A stretch of DNA of 60,221 nt from Vibrio variabilis (GCF_003263785.1 NZ_JYJK01000059.1:1-60221); one strand, 5' to 3'. Positions 20,760 to 31,256 are shown, numbered from the stretch's first letter. The notes: generated by a model not told the origin, from the sequence alone. Numbers and translations are program-made.

Positions 20760-20793
20760 AAAACGGGTTGTCCCTAATGGTGACAACCGTTTT
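20760..20793. terminator. bidirectional terminator between vibriolysin and symporter
   Basis: AAAACGGGTTGTC pairs with GACAACCGTTTT, with one bulged G, around a 9-base loop. T-rich arms on both sides; it lies between convergent stops. Confidence 0.75.
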
Positions 20794-20811
20794 AGCATCA
20801 ACTCGTTAATA

Positions 20812-22067
20812 CTAGGCTTGCTGTTTCTCAAGCTGCGCTTCTTGCTCAGTTTCTTCTTCAACCAATGCATCAACGATAACCGCACACGCGGCATCACCGG
20901 TGATGTTAAGCGCAGTACGGATCATGTCAAAGATACGGTCAAGAGCGAACAGTAGTGGTAGACCTTCGATTGGAATCCCTGCTGCTAGTAGTACTGCAAC
21001 AACAAGGAATGATGGTCCAGGTACACCTGCTTGACCCACTGCGCCCAACGTTGAAGTTACGATGATCGCAATGTAAGCGCCCATTGAAAGGTCAATGTTG
21101 AACAACTGTGCGAAGAAGATTGCTACTAGGCCGTAGTAGATCGCATTACCCGACATGTTGATTGTTGCACCTAGAGGTAGAACAAACGACGCGGTAGAGT
21201 TTTTAACGCCAAGCTCTTTTTCAACTGTGTCCATTGTGACAGGTAGCGTCGCCATAGAAGAAGCCGTGGATAGAGCAACGGCTTGTGGCTTTTTCATTGC
21301 GCTGATGAACTTCTTCGCAGAAGTCTTAGTGAACAGTTGAATCATTAGTGGGTAAGCAACGAAACCGAAGATTAGGATCGCAGCGATGTAAACCACGAAC
21401 AGCTTGAACACGACCATTAGCGCGCCAAAACCGAATGTGCCTACCGCTTCTGCCATAAGACCAAATACACCGATTGGCGCGACGATCATTACCTTGTTGA
21501 TCATCCATACCATAACGTCAACGATAGCGTTTACACCGTTAAGCAGTGGGTCGCGGCGAGTAGATTCAAGCTTTGATAGACCGATACCGAAGAACAGACA
21601 GAACACTAGGATCTGAAGGATGTTGGCTTCATTTAGCGACTGGAAAACGTTGGTTGGGATCATACCAGTGACGGTAGCCCAGAAAGTGGGTAGTTCACCT
21701 TTTGAAGCGTACTCAGCTGAGAACATGCCTTCGATACCTGCGGTATCGATGTTCACACCTGGTTGGAATACTTCGCCCATAATCAGAGCAAGTGCTACTG
21801 CAAGTGCCGACGTTAGACCGAAATAAGCAAGCGTTGTTACGCCAACTTTACCTGCATTGCTGCTGTTACCAAGACCGGCTGCACCTGAGATCAGAGCAAC
21901 GGCAACCAGAGGGATTACTAACATCTTGATTAGATTGATGAAGATAGTACCAGTGGAGCAAACATAGAAGCAGATTCACCCATCATGGCACCGATGAAGG
22001 TACCGAGGATCATTGCAATCACGACTTGGACGCCAATGTTATTTAGCATCAACTTTTCTTTTAACAC
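20812..22067 (-). CDS. dicarboxylate/amino acid:cation symporter, DAACS family (one frameshift)
   Basis: 418 residues after restoring one G near 21953. There MFAPL is followed in the next frame by GTIFINLIKMLVIPLV. About eight helices plus two re-entrant hairpins. ALSTASSMATLPVT is the serine-rich hairpin 1, and INMSGNAIYYG matches the NMDG-type substrate/Na+ motif of helix 7. GTG 22067, with AGGAG eight bases upstream, is chosen; ATG 22049 is the alternative. It takes up glutamate, aspartate or C4-dicarboxylates with Na+ or H+; the actual substrate is not certain. Confidence 0.88.
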
Positions 22068-22250
22068 TTCCTTAACTCCTGTGCTAATTATTTATCAATT
22101 CCTAGTATAGTCTTCTATTTGAACGGTAAATATTAGACTAATCGTCGACGGCAATTTTTACACTTATTTAGCACTTTGCGCAACAGCAGAAACCGAAATC
22201 ATGAGAAAAAGCGCGAAAAAACCGAATGAATGGTGAACGAATACCCGAAA

Positions 22251-22262
22251 GCAAACGTTTGC
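22251..22262. promoter_or_regulatory. PurR-box-like palindrome
   Basis: GCAAACGTTTGC is a perfect 12-base palindrome. It equals the core of the PurR operator (ACGCAAACGTTTGCGT), with flanks AA and CA. It lies 184 bp upstream of the symporter start on the minus strand. The only other gene nearby is the 3' end of trpA. Confidence 0.5.
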
Positions 22263-22339
22263 CATTAGCTTTGAGAATGATTTGCGGTCGAGTTTTTTGT
22301 TGGGGAATGATTTTTAGAGAGGCGAATAGAACGAAATGT

Positions 22340-22369
22340 AAAAAAAAGGTTGCACGCTAAGTGCAACCT
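22340..22369 (-). terminator. terminator of the trp operon
   Basis: A perfect 9-bp stem (AGGTTGCAC/GTGCAACCT), followed on the minus strand by eight T. It begins 21 bp past the trpA stop. Confidence 0.9.
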
Positions 22370-22390
22370 ATCAGTGTGGGAATTTGACAA

Positions 22391-23209
22391 TTAACGCTGT
22401 GTTGCAGCCTTCATCGATTTAACAAACTGAGACAGTTCGCTAAGCATGGTTTCTGGTGCATCGAGGTTATTTTCGATGATTTTTACCACAGCAGAACCGG
22501 AAATTGCGCCTGCGGCGCCTGCATCGAGCGCTTGTTTTACTTGCTCTGGCTCAGAAATACCAAACCCGAGCAGTGATGGTGGTGCATCATACTTGTTAAG
22601 TTTGTCTAGCTGAGTGTTCATTGGCATATTTGCCTTGGTCTCCGTACCGGTTACACCCGCGCGAGAAAGTAGGTAGGTATAACCGCCGCCAAGTTTTGCC
22701 ACTTGCTCAATCGTCTCTTCGCTTGCCGTTGGAGGTGCGATGAAGATTGGGTGTACGCCGTGCTTGTGTGCCGCTTCGACAAACTCTTTACTTTCGTTAG
22801 TTGGAACGTCAGCAATCAGTACTGAGTCAACGCCTACATCAGCACATTGTTTGTAAAAGGCATCCAAGCCTTTTGAGTAAACTAGGTTGGCATACATCAG
22901 TAGACCGATAGGTGTCTCTGGGTATTTTTCGCGAACTTTAGCCAGCAGCTCGAAACAAATTGTTGGCGTTGTTTTCGCATCCAATGCACGGATATTTGCA
23001 CCCTGAATCGTTGGACCATCTGCCTGTGGATCTGAGAATGGCATGCCTAGCTCTAATGCGTCTGCACCCGATTCGATCAAGGTTTCCATAATCTGCAGTG
23101 ACAACTCTGGACTAGGATCGCCCATAGTGACGAAAGGTACGAATGCGCCTTGGTTCTTCTCGCCTAAGCGAGCGAACATCTCTTTATAACGGTCTTGATT
23201 CAGGCTCAT
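22391..23209 (-). CDS. trpA: tryptophan synthase alpha subunit
   Basis: It cleaves indole-3-glycerol phosphate to indole and glyceraldehyde-3-phosphate and passes indole to TrpB through a tunnel. 272 residues, a TIM barrel. The catalytic Glu is in [11 protein letters not shown] and the Asp in QADGPTIQ. The phosphate loop GFGISEPEQ and [12 protein letters not shown] are near the C-terminus. Its ATG overlaps the trpB stop as TAATG, so it is translationally coupled. Last gene of the operon. Confidence 0.98.
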   Translation of the reverse strand: MSLNQDRYKEMFARLGEKNQGAFVPFVTMGDPSPELSLQIMETLIESGADALELGMPFSDPQADGPTIQGANIRALDAKTTPTICFELLAKVREKYPETPIGLLMYANLVYSKGLDAFYKQCADVGVDSVLIADVPTNESKEFVEAAHKHGVHPIFIAPPTASEETIEQVAKLGGGYTYLLSRAGVTGTETKANMPMNTQLDKLNKYDAPPSLLGFGISEPEQVKQALDAGAAGAISGSAVVKIIENNLDAPETMLSELSQFVKSMKAATQR

Positions 23210-24397
23210 TACATTACTCCTTTGTCTTTTAGAATGTCGTGTACAGTGAAGATATCTTTGTCACCACGACCCGATAGGTTGACGACAAGAAGCTGTTCTT
23301 TTTCTGGGTTTTCGCGTGCCATTTTCAGCGCGTATGCCAAAGCGTGAGAAGACTCAAGGGCAGGAATAATGCCTCGTGGCGCGCAAGCTCTTGGAATGCA
23401 TCCAGTGCTTCGTCATCAGTGATGGCACCATACTCTGCTCGGCCTATTGCGTTTAGATGAGCATGCTGAGGGCCCACTGATGGGAAGTCTAGACCTGCTG
23501 ATACTGAGTACGACTCTTCAATCTGGCCGTTAGGATCTTGCATTAGTGGTGCCTTCATACCAAAGAAGATACCCGTTGTGCCGTGTTTTAGCGGCGCACC
23601 GTGCTGGTCAGTATCGATGCCTAGTCCTGCTGGTTCTACGCCAATTAGACGTACGGATTCTTCTTCGATAAAGTCTGCGAACATACCGATAGCGTTAGAG
23701 CCACCACCCACACAAGCAATAACGGCGTCTGGCAGTTTGCCTTCACGAGCCAATACTTGGTTTTTGGTTTCTTCGCCAATCATGCGTTGGAATTCACGTA
23801 CGATGGTTGGGAATGGGTGAGGTCCTGCCGCCGTACCCAGTAGGTAGTGGGCGTCTTCGTAGCTTGCAGACCAGTCGCGTAGCGCTTCGTTACACGCATC
23901 TTTCAGCGTTGAAGAGCCTGAGTGTACAGGAATCACTTCTGCACCCATTAAGCGCATACGGAACACGTTCGGGCTTTGACGTTCAACGTCTTTTGCGCCC
24001 ATGTAAACGCGACACTTAAGGTCAAGTAGAGCACACGCAAGAGCGGTGCTACGCCGTGTTGACCTGCGCCTGTCTCTGCAATGATCTCATTTTTACCCAT
24101 GCGCTTAGCAAGCAGCGCTTGACCAAGTACTTGGTTAGTCTTGTGCGCACCGCCATGAAGCAGGTCTTCACGCTTTAGGTACAGTTTGGTTTTGGTGCCT
24201 TTTGTTAGGTTACGAGTCAGCGTTAGCGCAGTTGGACGGCCTGCGTACTCTTGCAGTAGCGCCATGAATTCAGATTGAAACTCAGGATCGTCTTGAGCAT
24301 CGATGAAAGCTTGCTCTAGTTGATCCAAGGCTGGCACTAGAATTTGTGGTACGAACTGTCCACCGTATTCGCCAAAGTAGGCATCTAATTTAGACAT
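23209..24397 (-). CDS. trpB: tryptophan synthase beta subunit (two frameshifts)
   Basis: It condenses indole with serine using pyridoxal phosphate. 396 residues after restoring one base near 24047 (QHGVA to [20 protein letters not shown]) and one near 23378 (ARHEG to [20 protein letters not shown]); E. coli TrpB has 397. The PLP Lys is in [13 protein letters not shown] (about residue 86), and the phosphate-binding [10 protein letters not shown] is intact. Translation of the raw sequence would break twice, yet every segment is conserved. It overlaps trpA by one base. Confidence 0.96.
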
Positions 24398-24417
24398 GGT
24401 TAATTCCTCAATAATCC

Positions 24418-24461
24418 ACTTGCTCGAGCTCTTGCAAACCTACATTCGTTGTCGAGCAAGT
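24418..24461 (-). other. intercistronic stem-loop between trpCF and trpB
   Basis: Perfect 10-bp arms (ACTTGCTCGA/TCGAGCAAGT) separated by 24 bases, in the 106-bp trpCF-trpB gap, which is much wider than the other gaps of the operon. No T tract follows on the minus strand before trpB, so I see a stability or internal-control element rather than a terminator. Confidence 0.5.
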
Positions 24462-24503
24462 TTTAATAATTCTTTTTGTGTTCTTTCGTCGTTAATCTGA
24501 CCG

Positions 24504-25869
24504 TTAGTAGTCTCTGATTAACGCGAACGCTTGGTTTAACTTCTCAGCGTCTTTTTTACCCGGTTGAGACTCGACTCCTGAGTTTAAGTCTAGTCCGATG
24601 CAGCCAAGGGTACTGGCTTGCTTAACATTGTCTGGAGACAAACCGCCGGCCAACATCACATCACTGGTGTTGTTTAACAATTGCCAGTCAAAGCTTTGAC
24701 CTGTGCCGCCGGATTGCTCGCCAACTTTGGCATCCAGTAGATGACGGTCTACTTTGATGGCTGTTAAGTCAGGGATAGCGTCAGTGACGCCGTGCGCTTT
24801 CCAGATTTTTACGTCATCGTTTAGAAGAGGGGTTAACGTATCCACATAAGCTTGATCTTCGTCACCGTGAAGCTGAACCGCTGATAATTTTAGTTGGTTA
24901 GCGGTACTGGCAACAAACTCTGGGTTGTGGTTTTGGAATACACCCACAAACTCAAGAGGTGCTCCGCTCATTACCATGCGAGCGGATTCAACATCAACGT
25001 AGCGAGGCGATTTTTCAACAAAGATCAGGCCGCCTTTTACCGCGCCCGCTTTATAAGCTTTTGCCGCGTCATCAGCGTGAGTGAGACCACAGACCTTGTT
25101 TTCACCCAGCAGAACTTTACGCACTGCCAGTTCAAGATTGTCTTCCGCCATGAGCGAGCTACCGATCAGGAAACCATTCGCATAAGCGCAAAGGTCACGA
25201 ACCTGCTGGTGGTTGTAAATACCAGACTCAGAAATGATGATGGTGCCTTTTGGCAGTTTCGGTGCCAATTCTTTGGTGCGATCTAGGTTAACCGATAGAT
25301 CACGAAGGTTACGGTTGTTAATACCCACAACTTTTGCGCCAAGCGCAATCGCGCGCTCAAGCTCTTCTTCGTTGCTCACTTCGGTCAAAATACCTAGCTC
25401 AAGAGACTCCGCGACTTTTGCTAGCTCGCGGTATTCGTCATCATTGAGCACGGAAAGCATGAGCAGAATAGCATCTGCGTTGTAATGACGAGCGAGATAC
25501 ACTTGATAGGTATCGATCATGAAGTCTTTACACAGTACAGGCTGCTTAACTTGGCCGCGTACTTGAGGCAAGAAGTCGAAGTTACCTTGGAAATATTTCT
25601 CATCCGTCAGCACCGAGATAGCGCTTGCGTGGTTATTGTAGACCGAGGCAATGTAGTCGAGGTCAAAATCATCACGGATTAAACCCTTTGATGGTGACGC
25701 CTTTTTGCACTCTAAAATAAACGCGGTTTTGCCTGTCGACAGTGCGCCATAGAAACTGCGATCTGATGGGATGAGATCCGTTTTAAAACTTTCTAGAGGC
25801 TGAGTTTGCTTGCGCTCCTCAACCCAGATTTTCTTTATCATCGACGATTTTTGCTAATACTGTTTCCAT
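24504..25869 (-). CDS. trpCF: bifunctional indole-3-glycerol phosphate synthase / phosphoribosylanthranilate isomerase (one frameshift)
   Basis: A fused enzyme for two consecutive steps. 454 residues after removing one A near 25834, so that METVLAKIVDDK joins IWVEERKQTQ; E. coli TrpC has 452. TrpC barrel (about 1-255): ILECKKASPSKG, catalytic Lys in PVLCKDFMID, ISESGIYNHQ. TrpF barrel (about 256-454): KVCGLTHADDA, VQLHGDED, LAGGLSPDNV. ATG 25869, with AGGAAA upstream, is the family start. Gap to trpD 25 bp. Confidence 0.96.
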
Positions 25870-25894
25870 TGTCTTTTCCTGTTAATTCGCCGAG

Positions 25895-26896
25895 TTACTT
25901 ACCGTGTGCCGCCAGCTTTTGAACCAACTCGTAAGCTTTTCCTGAGTTCATTGCCTCGATGGCTTGCGCAGCATTGGCTTTAAGGTCTTCGTGACCAAAT
26001 AGTTTCATTAGCAGCGCGACGTTTACGGCAACAGCGCCTAACTGCGCGTCCGTCCCTTTACCCGTTAGCATATTAGTGATGATGGCACGGTTTTCCTCTG
26101 GCTCCCCACCTTTGATGGTTTCTAGTGGGTAAGACTCTAAACCGAAGTCTGCAGGCGTTAGCGTGTATTCTGTGATTTTGCCGTCTTGAATTTCAGCGAC
26201 CAGAGTTTCACCGTGAATAGCGACTTCATCCAAGCCACTGCCGTGAACAACGGCTGCACGCTTCATGCCCATTTGTAACATGGTTTCCGCAATAGGACGA
26301 ACCAGTTTTGCATCATAAACGCCCATCAGTTCGATGTTAGGGCGCGCTGGGTTAATAAGCGGACCAAGAATATTAAAGATGGTGCGAGTTTTCATGGTTT
26401 GGCGTACTGGCATCGCATGGCGAACGCCGCCGTGATACTGAGGTGCAAATAGGAAAGCTACGCCAATTTCATCGACCGCGCTGCGGGTATTTTCCGCAGA
26501 CATTGCTAAGTCGATGCCGAATGAATCCAGCAGATCCGAAGAGCCAGACTTGCTCGAGACACCACGGTTACCGTGTTTGGCGACTTTCAGCCCGCACGCT
26601 GCTGCAACAAACGCAGCCGTGGTTGAGATGTTGATGGTGTTGGCACCGTCGCCACCGGTACCTACGATATCGGCAAAATCATAGTCAGGACGAGGGAATG
26701 GGTTCGCGTTAGCAAGCAGTGCTTTAGCAGCACCGGCGATCTCGTCTGGCGTTTCGCCCTTGATTTTCAGTGCGGTTAGGGCAGCAGACATTAAAATAGG
26801 GTCTAGCTCGCCTTTGATAATCGTGTCAAACAACGACTGGCTCTCTTCTTGAGTCAGATCCAGTTGGTCGTAAAGTTTGTTGATGATGTTTTCCAT
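25895..26896 (-). CDS. trpD: anthranilate phosphoribosyltransferase
   Basis: It joins anthranilate to PRPP. 333 residues. DIVGTGGDGANTINISTTAA (about 78-97) is the PRPP-binding glycine loop, KHGNRGVSSKSGSSDLL binds anthranilate and phosphate, and MKTRTIFNILGPLINPA closes the site. Intact. Here it is separate from trpG, unlike the fused E. coli TrpGD. Confidence 0.98.
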   Translation of the reverse strand: MENIINKLYDQLDLTQEESQSLFDTIIKGELDPILMSAALTALKIKGETPDEIAGAAKALLANANPFPRPDYDFADIVGTGGDGANTINISTTAAFVAAACGLKVAKHGNRGVSSKSGSSDLLDSFGIDLAMSAENTRSAVDEIGVAFLFAPQYHGGVRHAMPVRQTMKTRTIFNILGPLINPARPNIELMGVYDAKLVRPIAETMLQMGMKRAAVVHGSGLDEVAIHGETLVAEIQDGKITEYTLTPADFGLESYPLETIKGGEPEENRAIITNMLTGKGTDAQLGAVAVNVALLMKLFGHEDLKANAAQAIEAMNSGKAYELVQKLAAHGK

Positions 26897-26924
26897 AATT
26901 ACGATTCCTTAGTTGTTTGAGCTC

Positions 26925-27560
26925 TTAAGCCGATTTTGTTTGGTTGGATTTTTCTGTTGCCCATGCGATGGCATTACTTAGCAGTGTCGCACCATAGGTT
27001 GTCATAATTGACTCAGGGTGGAACTGGAAGCCACAGATGCGATCTTGTTCGTTCGCGACCGACATCACTAGACCATCAACTTGTGCGGTCACTTCTAGTG
27101 AATCCGGTACTTTCGTTGCCACCAGTGAGTGATAACGCGCTATCGCTAGCGGTGAAGGTAGGCCTTGATAAATGGCATGATTGTCATGCGCCATCATCGA
27201 CACTTTTCCGTGAATGATTTCGCCCGCGCCGGCAACGACACCGCCGTAGGCTTCAACGATAGCCTGGTGTCCGAGACAAATACCAATCATTGGCACTTTC
27301 CCACGCAGCGTTTTAATTAGCTCTGGCATACAGCCCGCTTCTGAAGGCGCACCAGGACCTGGAGAGAGCACGACGACGGGGTTCTCCAGCTCCAATACTG
27401 CCTTAGCGATTTTGTCTGCAGCAATATGGTTACGATAAATCTTAACGCTGTGACCTAGGCTTCGGAACTGATCCACTAGGTTGTAGGTAAACGAGTCAAA
27501 ATTATCGACAAAAACAATATTGGCGAGTTTGTTGTTCACTGACTTTGTAGTGTTAGACAT
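26925..27560 (-). CDS. trpG: anthranilate synthase component II, glutamine amidotransferase
   Basis: It supplies ammonia from glutamine to TrpE. 211 residues, class I amidotransferase: catalytic Cys in MIGICLGHQAI (about 97), and His-Glu in GFQFHPESIM (about 187-189). About 14 extra residues precede the conserved NIVFVDNFDSFTYNL. The start lies 5 bp after the trpE stop, implying coupling. Confidence 0.97.
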   Translation of the reverse strand: MSNTTKSVNNKLANIVFVDNFDSFTYNLVDQFRSLGHSVKIYRNHIAADKIAKAVLELENPVVVLSPGPGAPSEAGCMPELIKTLRGKVPMIGICLGHQAIVEAYGGVVAGAGEIIHGKVSMMAHDNHAIYQGLPSPLAIARYHSLVATKVPDSLEVTAQVDGLVMSVANEQDRICGFQFHPESIMTTYGATLLSNAIAWATEKSNQTKSA

Positions 27561-27565
27561 CGTGA

Positions 27566-29130
27566 TTACCCCTTGTGCGCCGTTTTGATTGCTGAAATGA
27601 CGGCTTGCGCCTTACCACGAGTTTCATCCGCTTCAGATTGAGGGTCGGAGTCGAATACGACGCCAGCACCTGCTTGAACTTGAGCAATGCCATCTTCAAC
27701 ATAAGCAGAGCGGATAACAATACAGGTATCCAAGTCACCGGCGCCATTCATGTAGCCCACTGCGCCGCCATAGCTGCCACGAGTTTGCCCTTCAAATTGA
27801 CGAATCAACTGCATAGCACGGATTTTTGGTGCTCCGGTTAGCGTTCCCATGTTCATACACGCTTGGTAGCCGTGCAGCGCATCTAGGTCACCACGAAGCT
27901 GACCAACGACACGAGATACTAAGTGCATCACGTGACTATAACGGTCGGTTTTCAAAAGATCGGCCACATGGCGAGAGCCTGGCTCAGCAATGCGAGCCAC
28001 GTCATTACGTGCTAGGTCAACCAGCATCATGTGCTCGGCGTTTTCTTTCATGTCGCTGCGAAGCTCTAGCTCGATTCGGCTATCAAGGTCTTTGTTGATG
28101 CTGCCATCTGCATTCTTGCCGCGACGGCGAGTACCCGCGATAGGTAGATCTCTATTTGGTTTGAGTCTTTGCCGTACTTAAGCGCACTCTCTGGAGAGGC
28201 ACCAAACAGAGTAAACAACTCATCTTGCATATAGAACATGTAAGGGCTTGGGTTGCTCTGCTTCAGCTCTTTGTAGGCTGCCAGAGGTGAAGGGCATGGC
28301 AATGTGAAACGGCGAGAAGGTACAACTTGGAAGATGTCACCACGAACCACGTACTCTTTTAAATCACGGACGATTTGGCAAAAGTCTTCGTCGGAGATAC
28401 TGACGTCTTCTTGTATGCCTTCAACTTTCGTTGCCGCTGGCACCATTTTTAGGTTTTGGCATTGCTGGCTGATTTCTGTGATTCGGCCACGAATACGAGC
28501 TAGCTCTGCATCATCATGATTAAATAGTGTGGTTTGTAGGTCGCAAGACTCTTTTTGGTGATCAACAACAAGCAGGCTTTCAGCCACATAGAATACAAAG
28601 TCTGGGCATTGGTTCGCTTGGTTTGCATCACCCAATGGTTCAAAGTTTGCCACGATGTCGTAGGCAAACAGGCCGCCCATGAAAATGGCGTTCTTGTCTA
28701 AACCACTTAGGTCAAAGCTGTGTTGAACAAGACGAAGCGCATCAAAAGAGGAGGCTTCACGAAGTCGAGAGTCTTCATCTAGTGTGTCGTCTGGCATCTC
28801 AAACTGAACGACGAGCTCTTTGTCTGTTAGCGTGTGTTCAATTTCGTCCGCAATGTTCTGAGCAATGATGTTAAGAAGATTGACACCGTTTGTCGTTAGC
28901 GCTTCATAGCGCACTTTGTGACCTTCACAAACGATACGAACGGCAGAATCAACGATAAGTAGGCTCTGTAAGTCTTGTTTTGAGTCGATTTCAGCAGACT
29001 CAAGTAGCAGACTATCGGTTTTGTTTTCACACAAGGTGTGAAACAGTCTGGTTGGGTCTTGTGCGTATGGCACTTGGAGAGAAAGGACTTCCAATCGACC
29101 CTGTTTATTGATGCTAATGGCTTTATTCAC
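27566..29130 (-). CDS. trpE: anthranilate synthase component I (one frameshift)
   Basis: It converts chorismate to anthranilate. 521 residues after restoring one C near 28147 (QIEIYP to [10 protein letters not shown]); E. coli TrpE has 520. The regulatory site [11 protein letters not shown] near residue 40 is the tryptophan-feedback motif. The chorismate-binding C-terminal part includes [31 protein letters not shown] and [17 protein letters not shown]. The start is GTG 29130 with AAGGAG five bases upstream. First structural gene of the operon, 214 bp after the leader peptide. Confidence 0.97.
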
Positions 29131-29290
29131 AAAAGCTCCTTTTAATCTTGAATCTGCTGTTGCAACAATCTTGGCACACCGAGTGTTTAATGGGTTATAG
29201 TCGCACAATTAAAACGTTTGCCCAACGCTCAATGTCCCCAAATTGTTGCTAAAATAATCGTTTAAATTGAAATCTTTGTCAGATGAATCG

Positions 29291-29325
29291 AAAAACAAAA
29301 AAGCCCACTCAATTGAGTGGGCTTT
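29291..29325 (-). terminator. trp attenuator terminator
   Basis: A perfect 11-bp stem (AAAGCCCACTC/GAGTGGGCTTT) with an AATT loop, followed on the minus strand by six T, C-free except one G, then five T. Its 5' arm can instead pair with GAGTGGGCTTT at the end of the leader peptide gene (29350-29366 region), giving the antiterminator. Confidence 0.92.
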
Positions 29326-29343
29326 AATCAAATTCGTATTTGA

Positions 29344-29454
29344 TTATGCACGCAAAAAAGCCCACTCGGATTGTGTCCAAGTGCGCCACCAACCTACTAG
29401 AGCGTTAACCCCACGGTTTAAAGGTTTTTTGAATGGTTGAATATCGAGTACCAT
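29344..29454 (-). CDS. trpL: trp leader peptide
   Basis: A 36-residue leader with clustered tryptophans: GWWRTWTQSEW, four Trp in eleven codons. Ribosome stalling at these codons when tryptophan is scarce would free the downstream antiterminator arm, which is encoded by the final codons themselves (SEWAF). It lies between the TrpR operator and the attenuator hairpin. Shorter than annotation pipelines usually call. Confidence 0.92.
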   Translation of the reverse strand: MVLDIQPFKKPLNRGVNALVGWWRTWTQSEWAFLRA

Positions 29455-29486
29455 ACGTGCCTAATCTCAAATAACTGTATCTGCGT

Positions 29487-29518
29487 ACTAGTTAACTAGT
29501 TCGTGGTGTAAAAGTCAA
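29487..29518 (-). promoter_or_regulatory. trp promoter with TrpR operator
   Basis: -35 TTGACT (29518-29513), 17-base spacer, -10 TTAACT (29495-29490). The 14-base perfect palindrome ACTAGTTAACTAGT (29487-29500), flanked by CGA and ACGC, is the E. coli trp operator sequence and covers the -10 box, so TrpR with tryptophan would block RNA polymerase. Confidence 0.92.
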
Positions 29519-29534
29519 CCGAAAATGTGAAAAA

Positions 29535-30431
29535 ATGAAGATAGATTTACACAGTCACACTACCGCCTCTGATGGCCGATTATCGGTTGCCGCGCTCTTG
29601 GACAGAGCCATGAGCTTTGACGTGAAAATATTGGCGATTACCGACCACGATACCTTAGAGGCATTGCCTGCCGCTCATCAGCTAATTGAAGAGCAGTCTC
29701 TGCCTATTGAGTTGGTTAACGGTATCGAAATCTCGACGGTTTGGCAGAATAAAGATATTCATATTGTCGGGCTTGGCGTAGACATTGACTCCCCTGAGCT
29801 AAACGCGTTGATTCGTGCGCAGCAAGCAAGAAGAGTAGAGCGCTCCGAGCTCATCGCGCACCGACTGGAAAAAGCGACCAGAGAAGGCTTGCTTGAGGAA
29901 GTCAAAGCGATCGCGGGTGATGCGCCGATAACACGTGCTCACTTTGCAAAATGGCTGGTGGACAACGGCTACGCGAAAAACATGCAGCAGGTGTTCAAGA
30001 AGTTTATGACGCGCAATAACACCGGCTACGTGCCGCCAAACTGGTGCACGATGTCAGAAGCAGTGGATGCCATCCATCAAGCGGGAGGGGTAGCCGTGCT
30101 GGCACACCCTGGCCGTTACCAGCTAACGGCAAAATGGCTGAAACGTCTACTGACGGCATTTGTTGAAGCCAATGGTGACGCAATGGAAGTGGCTCAGCCA
30201 CAACAAAGTCAACAAGAAAGGCGCAACCTTGCAGATTATGCGATACAATACAATCTATTAGCTTCACAAGGGTCAGATTTCCACTATCCTTCTCCTTGGA
30301 TGGAGCTAGGTAGAAACCTATGGCTGCCATCGGGCGTAGAGCCAGTATGGGATCGCCTACCGTTAAAGACAGCAACTTCGCTGACGAGCACTACAATTGA
30401 AAGTGGTGCAGAAGATGGTGAAAAAGAATAA
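29535..30431 (+). CDS. rnm: PHP-domain 5'-3' exoribonuclease RNase AM
   Basis: 298-residue metal-dependent PHP protein (YciV/TrpH). Metal motifs: [11 protein letters not shown] (3-13), ITDHDTLEA (36-44), EIS, HIVGLG, AHPGRY and SDFHYPS. In E. coli the enzyme (formerly thought a nucleotide phosphatase) trims 5' ends of rRNA and degrades short RNA. It is divergent from the trp promoter, as in E. coli. The promoter lies within the shared 80-bp gap. Confidence 0.92.
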   Translation: MKIDLHSHTTASDGRLSVAALLDRAMSFDVKILAITDHDTLEALPAAHQLIEEQSLPIELVNGIEISTVWQNKDIHIVGLGVDIDSPELNALIRAQQARRVERSELIAHRLEKATREGLLEEVKAIAGDAPITRAHFAKWLVDNGYAKNMQQVFKKFMTRNNTGYVPPNWCTMSEAVDAIHQAGGVAVLAHPGRYQLTAKWLKRLLTAFVEANGDAMEVAQPQQSQQERRNLADYAIQYNLLASQGSDFHYPSPWMELGRNLWLPSGVEPVWDRLPLKTATSLTSTTIESGAEDGEKE

Positions 30432-30572
30432 CGAAGCCGATATCACTCGATCTTGAGTTAAGCATCTTAACTGCACTCTCTGTTGATTTATTATCATATC
30501 AAAGCGACAGCTCTTGAAGTCGAACGACAGGGAAGGTCGTACCGAGAGCGTCTTAAGTTTGAAGGAATAACA

Positions 30573-31193
30573 ATGAGCCAATTTTTTTATGTACACCCAG
30601 AAAATCCTCAAGCACGTTTGATCACTCAAGCGGTTGCGATTGTTCGTAACGGTGGTGTCATTATTTATCCAACCGACTCTGGTTACGCACTAGGCTGTCA
30701 GCTAGAAAATAAACAAGCGCTAGAGCGCATTTGCCAGATCCGTCGCCTTGATGACAAGCATAATTTCACTTTGTTATGTCGTGACTTGTCTGAGCTGTCT
30801 CTTTACGCACGTGTTGATAACACCGCATTCCGTCTGCTAAAGAACAACACGCCGGGGCCTTACACTTTTATCTTCAAAGGCACTAAAGAGGTTCCTCGCC
30901 GTTTGATGAATCCAAAGCGTAAAACCATCGGTATTCGTGTCCCAGACAATCAAATTGCCTTGGATTTGCTTGAAGCATTGGGCGAGCCGCTAATGTCAAC
31001 GTCTTTGATTCTGCCTGGAAATGAAGTGACAGAATCGGATCCGGAAGAAATTCGCGACAAGCTAGAGCATGCGGTAGATTGCATCTTGAATGGTGGTTAT
31101 TTGGGTGAGCAGCCAACGACCGTAATTGACTTTAGTGATGACGAAGCAAAAGTGCTACGTGTTGGTGCGGGTGACCCTGAACCGTTCGAGTAG
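30573..31193 (+). CDS. yciO: YciO, Sua5/YrdC-family protein
   Basis: 206 residues of the YrdC-like fold that binds ATP, threonine and RNA (threonylcarbamoyl-AMP synthase family). IIYPTDSGYALGCQLENKQA (about 30-49), RIRR-type basic motifs, and NNTPGPYTFIFKGTKEVPRR are conserved. E. coli YciO does not replace YrdC/TsaC under normal conditions, so the activity is uncertain. ATG 30573, with GAAGGAA upstream, is chosen over an in-frame start 90 bases earlier. It follows rnm and precedes rluB, the E. coli order. Confidence 0.92.
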   Translation: MSQFFYVHPENPQARLITQAVAIVRNGGVIIYPTDSGYALGCQLENKQALERICQIRRLDDKHNFTLLCRDLSELSLYARVDNTAFRLLKNNTPGPYTFIFKGTKEVPRRLMNPKRKTIGIRVPDNQIALDLLEALGEPLMSTSLILPGNEVTESDPEEIRDKLEHAVDCILNGGYLGEQPTTVIDFSDDEAKVLRVGAGDPEPFE

Positions 31194-31256
31194 AGTTTAG
31201 AATGTTTTCTTACTAAATTAGTGAAGAAACTTGGTGCGTGAATCGGGTTTCTTTGC

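Larger units (their letters stand above)
22068..22390. other. 323-bp intergenic region, symporter promoter and trp terminator
   Basis: No ORF of note. It holds a PurR-box-like palindrome (22251-22262), an ATTAGACTAAT palindrome near 22130, a TTGCGCAA palindrome near 22176, and the trp operon terminator at its right end. The left 180 bp are the symporter promoter and leader. Confidence 0.5.

Noticed and set aside
24040..24055. Programmed ribosomal frameshifting in trpB and other genes
   Set aside because: No slippery heptamer or downstream pseudoknot is common to the breaks, and the same kind of break occurs in unrelated genes.
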